From Coleofasciculus sp. FACHB-1120 (GTDB lineage: Bacteria; Cyanobacteriota; Cyanobacteriia; Cyanobacteriales; FACHB-T130), in assembly GCF_014698845.1 (NCBI RefSeq), contig NZ_JACJTV010000026.1, forward strand, positions 1 to 64,000: 64,000 bases of DNA, written 5' to 3'. Below, piece by piece: positions 45,345-54,308 of this stretch (positions are counted from its first letter, which is position 1; the number at the start of each line of letters is the position of its first letter). A program made the translations under genes and the position numbers. The notes beneath the pieces are model-generated. The model saw only the letters and a program-made list of their open reading frames with translations. It was not told the DNA's origin and did not search any database.

Positions 45345-45553
45345 GGATGTTTGAAAAGTGCTTTTTCAACCGCTATGGGTTAGAGATCCCCTTTGCATCC
45401 CCGCGAAGAGAGCGCATCCCTCTGGCGCATCCGCGCCGCTACACGAACGCTAACGCTAAAAAAAAGGGGACTTTGAAGATTTTCCCCTTAAAAAGCAAGG
45501 CTAGGAGGGATCTCCAAGATTTCAGCGTCACCTAGAGAACTTTTCAAACATCC
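45345..45553. mobile_element. 209-bp MITE-like element with 15-bp perfect terminal inverted repeats
   Basis: GGATGTTTGAAAAGT at 45345-45359 is the exact reverse complement of ACTTTTCAAACATCC at 45539-45553. The interior has no gene and carries degenerate ATCCCC/AGGGGA blocks. A partial relative lies at 42942. The spacer to htpX has no other gene. Transposase source unknown. Confidence 0.7.
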
Positions 45554-45724
45554 CCAAGCTTTGCCAAGAGACGGAAAAATAAGAAATTGTCCTCTGACAC
45601 CATGATTTCCCTACCAGCCGGAATAGACGATTTTCATACATGGGATAGAGAGCAGATCCCTCTAAAATCTGAGAACTTAAAAACAACCTAAAGTAAAATT
45701 CTCAACCACTGTTTTATAAAAATC

Positions 45725-46615
45725 ATGTTTGGAAACCAAATTAAGACAGCAGCATTGCTGGGACTCCTCAGCGGTCTTCTGGTTCTGGGTGGCTATTATC
45801 TGGTAGGCAACGAGCAGGGGCTATACCTAGGTCTGGCTTTTGCGGCATTCAGTAGTTTTAGCTCTTGGTACTATTCTGACCAAGCTGCCTTGATGGCGTA
45901 TCGCGCTCAACCGATTGCCCGTCAAGAGGCTCCAGAACTCTATGATATGGTGGCTTCCCTGAGCCAAAAAGCCGGGATTCCCATGCCCAAGCTGTTTGTC
46001 GTGCCAACCAAATCTCCCAATGCTTTTGCAACCGGACGAGATCCGGATCATGCCTCTGTGGCAGTGACTCAAGGGATTATGGAATTGCTTTCCCGCGAAG
46101 AACTTGAAGGTGTTTTGGCTCACGAACTCACTCATGTCAAAAACCGCGACACTCTCACTCAGGCGGTTGCAGGCACCATCGCTGGAGCAATTACCTTTGC
46201 GGGGCGGATTCTCACGTTGGGAGCGCTCTATGGCCCTGTCACCCGCGATGACCGCCGAGGGGGAAACGCTTTGGGTTCCTTGTTTCTAATCGTTTTGGCT
46301 CCGATTGCGGCGGCGCTGCTTCAGTTTGCGATTTCCCGCACTAGGGAGTTTTCTGCTGACTTGGGTTCGGCGGAAATCACGGGGAATCCTTTGGCGCTTG
46401 CCAGTGCGTTGGAGAAGCTTGAGGCAATGGGTCATCAGATTCCGATGAATGGCAATCCAACGATGTCGCCGCTACTGATTGTCAATCCTATCTCGACAAA
46501 AGGGTTGCAATCTCTTTTCCGTACCCATCCCCCGACTGAGGATCGGATTCGTCGTCTTGTAGAGTTGGCTCAGCAACAAAAGCAACAAAAGCAAATGACT
46601 CCAGCGATCGCATAA
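45725..46615 (+). CDS. htpX: HtpX-like M48 membrane metalloprotease
   Basis: 296 residues. Two N-terminal membrane helices (TAALLGLLSGLLVLGGYYLV, GLYLGLAFAAFSSF), then the zinc site HELTH (H133, E134, H137) with the third ligand in SADLGSAE. Two further hydrophobic stretches lie between. HtpX degrades damaged membrane proteins at the cytosolic face of the inner membrane. Length and motifs are typical, with NPxxLASALEKL and FRTHPPTEDRI at the end. No clear Shine-Dalgarno precedes the ATG. Confidence 0.93.
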   Translation: MFGNQIKTAALLGLLSGLLVLGGYYLVGNEQGLYLGLAFAAFSSFSSWYYSDQAALMAYRAQPIARQEAPELYDMVASLSQKAGIPMPKLFVVPTKSPNAFATGRDPDHASVAVTQGIMELLSREELEGVLAHELTHVKNRDTLTQAVAGTIAGAITFAGRILTLGALYGPVTRDDRRGGNALGSLFLIVLAPIAAALLQFAISRTREFSADLGSAEITGNPLALASALEKLEAMGHQIPMNGNPTMSPLLIVNPISTKGLQSLFRTHPPTEDRIRRLVELAQQQKQQKQMTPAIA

Positions 46616-46647
46616 TGTGCAAGCAGTGCTGGTGATGCTTGATTTTA

Positions 46648-46670
46648 GCCGGTGGTAACGCCGGTTTTTT
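46648..46670 (+). terminator. Short terminator after htpX
   Basis: GCCGG and CCGGT form a 5-bp stem (one G-T pair) around TGGTAACG, followed by six T. It separates htpX from the glycosyltransferase gene. Confidence 0.55.
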
Positions 46671-46696
46671 ATTGAATGAGGATGCTAACACCGGAG

Positions 46697-47452
46697 ATGT
46701 CTCGCGTTTCGATTATTATTCCCACGCTGAACGAGGCGACGTGCTTAGAACGCACGCTGCGCCAGTTGAATTTACTAGATCCTCCAGCTTGGGAAGTGCT
46801 GGTGGTAGATGGGGGAAGTGACGATGAGACAGTTGCGATCGCCCAGCGGATCTTACAAGCGATCGCGCTTTCTTCTCAAGCGCGTGTCCTCTGTTGTGAT
46901 GTTCGCGGGCGTTCGGTGCAGATGAACCGAGGCGCAGAAGCGGCGACGGGGGATATCCTGTGCTTCTTACACGCAGACACTTCGGTTCCAGATGATTTTG
47001 TGGCAGTGGTTGAGCAAACTTTAGCAGATCCAGCCGTTGCTGGCGGCGGGTTTATTTCTTTGATGGCAGGTTCCCAGACGACGCGCTGGGGAGTTTCGCT
47101 GCACAATTACCTCAAAACTTACTACGCGCCCCTGCTTTTCCGACCTCGTTTATTTTTTCAGGGGTTGCGATTGTTATTTGGCGATCAGGTGATGTTTTGT
47201 CGTCGCGCCGATTTCTGGAAATGTGGCGGTTTCGATCCAGCATTGCCGATTATGGAGGAAGCGGATTTGTGCCTGAAGCTGGTGAAACAAGGGCGGATTC
47301 GTCAAGTGAATCGAGTTGTGCAAAGTAGCGATCGCCGTGTGGCAAAATGGGGTTCGCTGAAGGCTACCGCGATCTATCTCTACATCGGCTTTCTTTGGGG
47401 TATTGGAGTTGAAGCAACTTACCTGAAAAAGTTTTATGAGGAAATTCGCTAA
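46697..47452 (+). CDS. TIGR04283-type family 2 glycosyltransferase
   Basis: About 251 residues. GT2 features: VSIIIPTLNEA, VVDGGSDDETV, and ILCFLHADTSVPDDF; RSVQMNRGAEAATGD is characteristic of TIGR04283 enzymes linked to arsenosugar biosynthesis in cyanobacteria. The start could be 46676, 46682 or 46697; I prefer MSRVSIII as the domain begins there, although GGAG is very close. No arsM or radical-SAM arsenosugar gene lies beside it, so the pathway is not confirmed here. Confidence 0.82.
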   Translation: MSRVSIIIPTLNEATCLERTLRQLNLLDPPAWEVLVVDGGSDDETVAIAQRILQAIALSSQARVLCCDVRGRSVQMNRGAEAATGDILCFLHADTSVPDDFVAVVEQTLADPAVAGGGFISLMAGSQTTRWGVSLHNYLKTYYAPLLFRPRLFFQGLRLLFGDQVMFCRRADFWKCGGFDPALPIMEEADLCLKLVKQGRIRQVNRVVQSSDRRVAKWGSLKATAIYLYIGFLWGIGVEATYLKKFYEEIR

Positions 47453-47496
47453 TTAGTGATTAGTTATAAAAGCTGTCTAATTGATCATAATAAAAG

Positions 47497-47567
47497 AACC
47501 CCACCCCCAACCCCTCCCCGCTTGCGGGGAGGGGAGCCAGAGCCGCAGGCGTTGGCGGGGTGGGGTT
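47497..47567. repeat. Nested G/C-rich inverted repeat
   Basis: The outer arms AACCCCACCCC (47497-47507) and GGGGTGGGGTT (47557-47567) enclose a perfect inner hairpin CCCCTCCCCGC-TT-GCGGGGAGGGG (47511-47534). This is a common cyanobacterial intergenic repeat, here between convergent genes, where it may also stop transcription. Confidence 0.75.
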
Positions 47568-47623
47568 CCGGGGAGTCGGTAATCAACTGGATTTAATATC
47601 AAGGTGCATCTGCTGTCGCTCAA

Positions 47624-48334
47624 CTAACAACTAATAACTCTTTTTTCATTTAAATTCCAGTCGTAATACAGATAGGAAATCGGCGTTGAAGCGTCGATAG
47701 GAGCGTCGGTTTTTAAATACAAGCGGATGTATTCAGGAATAGAAGGTGCAACTTTCAGTAAATCGCTCTTGTACCACTTGAAAATTTTGCTACAGTACAG
47801 CGTTCCCGTTTGGGAATCGTAGCGAACTTTATCGGGATTGTTAATAAAACGGCTGGCGTCATTCTCTAACTGAGTCCGCACCGATTCCGGAAAGTATGCA
47901 CCGTTTCGCAACAGCGGACAACCAATAGAAGCACAAACCAGGGCGAAGTGGATGCGGGGTTCGTCAAATTCGCGGCGGAGGATGCCATGCTCGATTTGGT
48001 TGAGGCTGTAGCGCTTACCTGCAAAGGAATAGACGGGACGGATAAAGAACAACAGGAAGGCAATCCAGTTGGGAATTCCTAAAATCTTCGGTCGGATGGA
48101 GGGGATGGGATAGCGTTCTAGAACTTGATTGATCGCGATCGCATTATATAAATTCAGCCACAGCGCCAACCGTTCATCTGGGTTGGGATAATCCCGCAAA
48201 TCTAGTTGCTGTAAAGAAGCTAGCCATTGAGGAAGCGCTTGCGATCGCTCTAAAGACCAAGCATGATAATCGACGCGACCTTCTAGATCGACGTATCGGC
48301 GCAGTAGCTCATCCCAAACTGTAAAGTCGATCAT
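47624..48334 (-). CDS. DUF547-domain protein
   Basis: 236 residues. DUF547 signatures: FTVWDELLRRYVD, ERLALWLNLYNAIAINQVLE, LNQIEHGILRREFDEPRIHFALVCASIGCPLLRN in pieces, and FKWYKSDL. The central cysteines and histidine (HFALVCASIGCP) are conserved in the family. The family is widespread, structurally akin to thiol-hydrolase folds, and of unknown function. No signal peptide. Monocistronic. Confidence 0.88.
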   Translation of the reverse strand: MIDFTVWDELLRRYVDLEGRVDYHAWSLERSQALPQWLASLQQLDLRDYPNPDERLALWLNLYNAIAINQVLERYPIPSIRPKILGIPNWIAFLLFFIRPVYSFAGKRYSLNQIEHGILRREFDEPRIHFALVCASIGCPLLRNGAYFPESVRTQLENDASRFINNPDKVRYDSQTGTLYCSKIFKWYKSDLLKVAPSIPEYIRLYLKTDAPIDASTPISYLYYDWNLNEKRVISC

Positions 48335-49344
48335 GGCTCAATACTTTCTCCGAGCGGACAAATCTAACCCCATATTAGAGTTACTCCCAAAACCCGCAAA
48401 GAAATAAATTTCTACAGCTTATAGCCAAAGTTTATTTTAATGGCCTTAAATCTTTATCTAGTCAGTATAAAAATTCCATTTAAGAGGAATTTTGCTATTA
48501 GAAACAGATTAAAATCTCTTGCTGTATTGTAACTGATGCAAGATGTGTGTCTCCTATAAGTAAAGGAAGAACAATTCACCTTTCCTCTTCTTTTAGAAGA
48601 TGTTTTCAAAGGTAGGTTTAGCTGTAAAAAAGCTCATAAGACTGAAGCTAAAGTTGCAAACATTAACACCACTTACACGCGAATAAATAACGCATATTAA
48701 GCGCAATTAAACGTGTGTTTATCTGGCGATTATCAAAGAATACTCGAAACCTCGGAGGCTTTTATCTATATAGCTATTACTCGGATTGTAGCCGCACAAT
48801 AAACATTGCCTTCGACTTATTTAAGTTTAAAAAAACTTTTTTAGCTCTATACTTAACAATAGCTTAAGTGTTAAACCCTTTGTTTTCCGTAATTAATCTA
48901 TAAAAATATAAATTATAGCCAAATAATAAAATAATAAGTTTTATTAGTAACAATTATTTAAGCGATAAAAAACTGATAAAAACATGGGTTAAGCTATCGA
49001 ACAGCAAAAGTATCTCGTTGTAAGGGATTCAAAATTTGCTCTGCTGCGAGGGGAAAAAAAGCCTTATAGTGCTTCTCGGTTGAGTCAAGTACAGTCAAGA
49101 CCTAACTTCTAACAGAGTTCCCGGAATCGAGAAAAGGGCTAATTTAAAAGCCTCTCTCTATTCCAAAGAGAGAGCAAAACTTTACCGTATATAAGTGAGA
49201 ACGGCTATATTATTTTTCTTCTACCTAGAGTGAACCAAAAGAACTACTCACTGTATTTATAGCCTCGTAATAACGTCTCATAATAACGACAAATAATTCG
49301 TTCTCCGGCATCTGGAGAGCGAGAAATAATCAAAGGAAAAATGC
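48335..49344. other. 1-kb AT-rich gene-free region upstream of the CHAT-STAND gene
   Basis: No frame of note on either strand. The part 48830-49000 is very AT-rich. A 6-bp-stem hairpin (CTCTCT/AGAGAG) lies near 49153-49172. The region probably holds a long leader and promoter, or an unrecognised small RNA. Confidence 0.4.
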
Positions 49345-52300
49345 ATGAATGTCTTTGAGTTCGAGATTACCATCCAGAGCAAATCAGGCGATAGTAGCTG
49401 GCCTATTGTTGTCAGGTGTAAGCAACCGGATGGCCTAACCATCCATTCAAAAGAGACTCTTGAGCTAAGTCAGGATGACTTCAACGAACTCACTCAACAG
49501 CAAGAAAACGAGAGGGAATACGGCACCCTACTAGGCAAAGCCCTGTTTCGAGGGGCTGTGTACGACACCTTTATTCGTGCCCTATCCAAGAGCAGTCAGG
49601 ACTGTCGCCTGCGAATTTTGCTATCGATTGAAGCGGCTGACAACGACAAAGTAAAGACCTTGCATTGGGAAAGGCTGTGTGCTCCGATTGATGCCGACGA
49701 GGATTGGGATCTTTTAGCCCGCGACCAGCGCGTTCCCTTTTCCCTGTACATTCCCACTATTATCGATCGCCGTTTTCCCCCCATTGGGCGACGCGACTTG
49801 CGGGCACTGGTGCTGGTAGCGAGTCCCTCTAATATCGGTAAGTTTCAATTAGCACCTTTTGACGTTGAAGCTGTCTTATCTGGAGTCAAGGAAGCGCTTG
49901 GTGAAATTCCTTATGAAGTTTTGGCAAATGATGTTGCAGGTGCGATCGGGCCCCCAACCCTACAAGAACTGTCTAAGCAACTGACTAACTCCAAGAAGCC
50001 ATACACCTTGCTGCACTTTGTCGCCCACGGCAAGCTGCTGGATAACGGAGAAACTGTTCTGTACTGGGCAAAAGCCGATAACCAAGTTCAGCCAGTTACG
50101 GGAGAAGAATTACTCTCAGAGTTGAAAAATATCGGTAATCATCAGAGGAGCTTACCTCACTTTGCCTTTCTGTGTACTTGCGAGAGTGCCGACCCTAGAG
50201 CAGAAGCAGGATTAGGTGGATTAGGTCAGCGATTGGTCAGAAATTTAGGGATGCCTGCTGTAGTAGCGATGACTCGCAAGGTGAGCGTAGAGACAGGCTT
50301 GGCTCTAGGACAGAGCTTTTATCGACGACTCAGAGAGTCCGGAGAGGTAGATACGGCACTACAAGAGGCAACAGCCGGACTGGGAAAGCGCCACGATATT
50401 GCTGTCCCGGCTCTATTTAGCCGCTTGGGTGGGCGTCCCTTATTTAGCGATCGCCTTGACGATCGGGATTTAACTGACGAGGAAATCGACTATGGTATTG
50501 GCAAGCTGAGCCAACTCCTTCAAGAACGCGCCCCTCATGCCTCCGTACTCAAGGAGAGCTTTAAAAGGCAGGTAGAGACGCTCAACGGTACCCAAGGAGC
50601 CGAGTCACGCATAGCGAGTGAACAGCGCCAGCAGGCAATAGTAGAGATCGATAACCTGTGCGATCAAGTCCTGGAAATTAGCTTTGATGCTCTGGCAGCT
50701 TTGGGCAAGGAACCACCAGAATACAAGGCTGATTGTCCTTTTCCCGGTCTATCTTCCTTTGCTGAAGAACAATACCATAAGTTCTTTTTTGGGCGCGATG
50801 AGCTGATTAGAGACTTACAAAAGGAACTTGCGAAGGATAATTTCTTAGCGGTTATCGGTGCTTCGGGCAGCGGCAAATCATCCGTAGTGCTAGCTGGACT
50901 GATTCCTAAGCTTAAAGAGCAGGAGCCAAGCCTACAGTCGGTTCGCATCACACCGAGCAACGAGCCGCTGAAACAATTAGAAATACTGTTAAAGGTATCC
51001 CAACAGCCTTCGGTACTGGTGGTAGACCAATTTGAGGAACTGTTCACCCTCTGCGAAGATAAAGCCAATCGGCAAGAATTTATCGACAAGTTGTTACACC
51101 TTGCCGAGCGGCGGAAGGTTGTGATTACGATGCGGGCGGACTTTTTAGGAGAGTGTACCTTCTACCCCGAACTGAGAAAGCGGATTGAAACTCGACAAAA
51201 ATTGGTTGGGCCGATGGAACCGGCCGAACTAATTACAGCGATGAAGATGCAGGCAGATAGGGGAGGGTTGCGCTTTGAAACTGGCTTGAGCCACTCGATT
51301 CTCAATGATGTGCAAGGGGAGCCTGGGGCAATGCCACTGCTGCAATATGCGTTGCAGGAACTGTGGAAGCGGCGGCGGGGGCGCTGGATGTGCGATGAGG
51401 AGTACCAATCTATCGGTAGAGTTCACCAGGCGATCGCTAAAACTGCTGATGATTTTTACAATAGCCTACCAGCTAAGCAACAAGAGCAAATCCAGAATAT
51501 TTTCTTGCGCTTGACTCGCCTGGATAAGAATGCCATCCAGGGAGAGAAGCGACGGGACACCCGCCAGCGAGTGGAACTAGAGGATCTAGTGCCGAGTGGG
51601 AGCAATCTGGCCCAGACAAAGAAGTTGGTACAGCAGCTAGCGGGTGAAGGGGTACGGCTAGTCGTCACCAGTCGGAACCAAACTACCGGGAAGGAAGAAG
51701 TAGAAGTCGCCCACGAAGCTTTAATCCGCTATTGGCCAACATTGAAGGAGTGGTTGAGCCAGAACCGCACTGACTTGCAACTCCGAGAAACCATATGTCA
51801 GGCGGCAGAAGATTGGCACCAGCACCAAAAGCAACCAGACCAAAACAGCTATTTAATCCATCAGGGCGGAAGGTTAGAAGATGCACAAGTGTTATTGAAA
51901 CAGCCCAAATTTGTACATCTCAACCAAGAAGAAGCAGAATATGTCTTGGCTTGTTTGGAGCGGCGCGATCGCATCCGCAGGCAAGAAAAACAACGCAGAC
52001 ATCGCCTGCTTTTCGCCGCTGTCAGCTCAGCTTTTGTCTTTGCTGGATTTGCCATCTTTGCTGGATATCAGTGGCGCGAAGCAGAAAGCGAGCGAATTCA
52101 GGCGTTAAGTGCTTCCTCAGAAGCTCAGTTGGCAACAAATCAATTAGAGGCATTGATCGGAAGTTTACAAGCTGCCAAAGAAGTTAAGCAACTGTGGCTG
52201 CCAGAAACAACCTTAACGAATAAAGTAATGGGCAGCCTGCAAAAAGTAACTTCTGAAGTCAGAGAACTCAATCGTTTAGAAGGATATGAAAGCTCAGTTA

Positions 52301-54198
52301 CAGATGTCAGTTTTAGCCTAGATGGTCAGATGCTGGCGAGTAGTGGAGATGATGGCACAGTTCGTTTGTCAGATTTACATGGCAAAGAACTCATAAAATT
52401 TGTAGTGACTAAAGAGCAAATTAGAAGTGTCAAGTTTAGTCCTAAGAGTCAGATACTGGCAACTGGTGCTGAGGATGGGACTGCAAAATTGTGGGATTTG
52501 GAGGGAAAACTATGGAAGAAATTTCCTAAGCAGGAGACAGGGTTATATAGCATCACTTTCAGCCCTGATGGTAAGAAGATCGCTATTGGTTCTGGGGATG
52601 GCATCGTTTGCTTATGGAGTTTGGAGGGAAATTTAATCAAAAAATTTCCTGCTCATAATACTAGTAGTAGAGTGTGGGGCATCACTTTCAGCCCTGATGG
52701 TGAGAGGATCGCTACTGGTTCTGGAGATGGCACTGCCAAGTTGTGGGATTTGAAAGGCAACCTATTAAAGAAATTTGAAGGGCATAAAGATCGGGTGTTT
52801 AGTGTCAGTTTTAGCCCCGATGGTCAGCACCTCGCCACCGCCTCTCAGGACAGCACTGTCAAGTTGTGGGATTTGAAAGGAAAAGAGTTGGGAGAATTGT
52901 CAGGACATAAAGACTGGGTGTTTAGTGTCATTTTCAGTCCCGATGGTCAGCACCTCGCCACTGGTTCCAAGGACGGCGTTGTTCGCTACTGGGGTTTGAA
53001 TGGAAAACTCTTGAAGGAATTTAAAGGGCATAAGAACTCAGTTAGGAGTGTTATTTTCAGCCCAAATGGCAAGCTTTTAGCTACGGCTGGATACGATAAC
53101 ACTGTACGCTTATGGGATTTGCAAGATCGCCAGCAGTTAACTGATTTTAAAGCGCAAGAAGGCACAGTCTGGAGTGTCAGTTTTAGCCCGAATGGCGAGA
53201 TGTTGGCGACTTCTGGAGCAGCTAGCACTGCTCTCCTGTGGGATTTATCAGATGATAAGCCGTTGGTAGATCCGGTGGTGAAATTCAAAGGTCATACAAA
53301 TGTAGTTTGGAAGATTAGTTTTAGCCCAAATGGCAAATTTTTGGCTACATCAGGAGGGGATGGCATGGTACGTTTGTGGAGTTTATTTGGTAAGGATCGG
53401 GGAAAATTCAAAGGTCATAAAGGTGAAGTTCAAGGTCTAAACTTTAGCCCGGATGGTAGGTTTTTAGCGACCTCAGGAAAGGATGAAACCGCCCGCTTGT
53501 GGGATTTGTCTGGTAAGGATACGAAAGAATTCAAAGGTCATAAAGGTGACGTCCTGAGCGTCAGTTTTAGCCCGAATGGCAAACTTTTAGCTACCGCAGG
53601 AAACGATGGCATGGTACTAGCTACCGCAGGAGTGGATGGCATGGTACGTTTGTGGAATTCATCAGGTCAGGATCTAAAAAAATTCAGAGCGCATCAAAAA
53701 CCTATCAATAGCGTCATTTGGAGTAATGACGGACAAAAACTGGCTACAGGTAGTAGTGATGGCACTGTCCGCTTGTGGGATTTGAAGGGAAACCGCCTGG
53801 GAGAAGAATTAAAAGGTCATATAGGTGCAGTGCTGAAACTCCGTTGGAGTAAGGATGGTAAGCTGCTAGCGAGTGCCGGAGCTGACTCAACTGCTCGTCT
53901 ATGGGATGTATCCGGTGTATCCGGTCAATCCGGTGTATCCGGTCAAGAGGTAGCTGTATTCAAAACTTATCAAGGTGAGGTCAAGAGTGTCGATTTTAGG
54001 CCGGATGGTAAGCTTCTAGCTACGGGTGGTGAAGATGGAACGGTTAAGTTATGGCGAATTGAAGGATTAGATGAGCTGATGGAGCGGGGTTGCGATTGGG
54101 TACACGACTATCTCAATAATCGAGATTCCAAACTTACGCCTGAAGAACGTCAGGTTTGTGATGGTATTAGCACTGCTAGTAGTTCACCAAAAAAGTAG
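49345..54198 (+). CDS. CHAT - STAND NTPase - TM - WD40 fusion protein
   Basis: 1617 residues. N-terminal ~130: beta-rich segment often found before CHAT. CHAT domain (about 135-370) with His in HFVAHGK (H229) and Cys in FLCTCESA (C279). Then nSTAND1-like NTPase (FFGRDELI, Walker A GASGSGKS 505-512, Walker B VLVVDQFEELF), one transmembrane helix (LFAAVSSAFVFAGFAIFAGY), and about 14 WD40 repeats to the C-terminus. The WD40 blades are unusually alike (FSPDGQHLATxSxD). Sensor, switch and protease are fused in one chain, unlike the split locus at 18.7-24 kb. Convergent with a C25-like peptidase and hydrolase. Ligand and protease substrate unknown. Confidence 0.9.
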   Translation: MNVFEFEITIQSKSGDSSWPIVVRCKQPDGLTIHSKETLELSQDDFNELTQQQENEREYGTLLGKALFRGAVYDTFIRALSKSSQDCRLRILLSIEAADNDKVKTLHWERLCAPIDADEDWDLLARDQRVPFSLYIPTIIDRRFPPIGRRDLRALVLVASPSNIGKFQLAPFDVEAVLSGVKEALGEIPYEVLANDVAGAIGPPTLQELSKQLTNSKKPYTLLHFVAHGKLLDNGETVLYWAKADNQVQPVTGEELLSELKNIGNHQRSLPHFAFLCTCESADPRAEAGLGGLGQRLVRNLGMPAVVAMTRKVSVETGLALGQSFYRRLRESGEVDTALQEATAGLGKRHDIAVPALFSRLGGRPLFSDRLDDRDLTDEEIDYGIGKLSQLLQERAPHASVLKESFKRQVETLNGTQGAESRIASEQRQQAIVEIDNLCDQVLEISFDALAALGKEPPEYKADCPFPGLSSFAEEQYHKFFFGRDELIRDLQKELAKDNFLAVIGASGSGKSSVVLAGLIPKLKEQEPSLQSVRITPSNEPLKQLEILLKVSQQPSVLVVDQFEELFTLCEDKANRQEFIDKLLHLAERRKVVITMRADFLGECTFYPELRKRIETRQKLVGPMEPAELITAMKMQADRGGLRFETGLSHSILNDVQGEPGAMPLLQYALQELWKRRRGRWMCDEEYQSIGRVHQAIAKTADDFYNSLPAKQQEQIQNIFLRLTRLDKNAIQGEKRRDTRQRVELEDLVPSGSNLAQTKKLVQQLAGEGVRLVVTSRNQTTGKEEVEVAHEALIRYWPTLKEWLSQNRTDLQLRETICQAAEDWHQHQKQPDQNSYLIHQGGRLEDAQVLLKQPKFVHLNQEEAEYVLACLERRDRIRRQEKQRRHRLLFAAVSSAFVFAGFAIFAGYQWREAESERIQALSASSEAQLATNQLEALIGSLQAAKEVKQLWLPETTLTNKVMGSLQKVTSEVRELNRLEGYESSVTDVSFSLDGQMLASSGDDGTVRLSDLHGKELIKFVVTKEQIRSVKFSPKSQILATGAEDGTAKLWDLEGKLWKKFPKQETGLYSITFSPDGKKIAIGSGDGIVCLWSLEGNLIKKFPAHNTSSRVWGITFSPDGERIATGSGDGTAKLWDLKGNLLKKFEGHKDRVFSVSFSPDGQHLATASQDSTVKLWDLKGKELGELSGHKDWVFSVIFSPDGQHLATGSKDGVVRYWGLNGKLLKEFKGHKNSVRSVIFSPNGKLLATAGYDNTVRLWDLQDRQQLTDFKAQEGTVWSVSFSPNGEMLATSGAASTALLWDLSDDKPLVDPVVKFKGHTNVVWKISFSPNGKFLATSGGDGMVRLWSLFGKDRGKFKGHKGEVQGLNFSPDGRFLATSGKDETARLWDLSGKDTKEFKGHKGDVLSVSFSPNGKLLATAGNDGMVLATAGVDGMVRLWNSSGQDLKKFRAHQKPINSVIWSNDGQKLATGSSDGTVRLWDLKGNRLGEELKGHIGAVLKLRWSKDGKLLASAGADSTARLWDVSGVSGQSGVSGQEVAVFKTYQGEVKSVDFRPDGKLLATGGEDGTVKLWRIEGLDELMERGCDWVHDYLNNRDSKLTPEERQVCDGISTASSSPKK
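53588..53647 (+). repeat. In-frame 30-bp tandem duplication inside a WD40 blade
   Basis: Two 30-bp copies, encoding LATAGNDGMV and LATAGVDGMV, follow each other and break normal blade spacing. They differ mainly in the Asn/Val codon, so the duplication looks recent. Confidence 0.85.
53908..53943 (+). repeat. 9-bp tandem repeat in the last WD40 linker
   Basis: Four units of (GTA/CAA)TCCGGT encode VSGVSGQSGVSG. It keeps frame and may vary in copy number by slippage. Confidence 0.85.
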
Positions 54199-54260
54199 GG
54201 AGCGTTAGAGCAAAACGAGGACGCAACTCCGCTGTTGCGATCTTCCCCAGCAACCTGAAA

Positions 54261-54285
54261 GCGGCGCGGACTTTGACCGCGCCGC
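54261..54285. terminator. Bidirectional terminator-like hairpin
   Basis: GCGGCGCGG and CCGCGCCGC form a perfect 9-bp stem with a 7-base loop between the convergent stops at 54198 and 54309. There is no T-run, but the stem is very stable. Confidence 0.6.
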
Positions 54286-54308
54286 AGTTCACTTAAGCGC
54301 GATCGCTA

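Noticed and set aside
46697-47452. Calling an arsenosugar biosynthesis operon
   Set aside because: Only the glycosyltransferase resembles that pathway; no partner gene is adjacent.
50664-51089. 141-codon antisense frame inside the CHAT-STAND gene
   Set aside because: Shadow of the NTPase coding sequence; no start signal or family.
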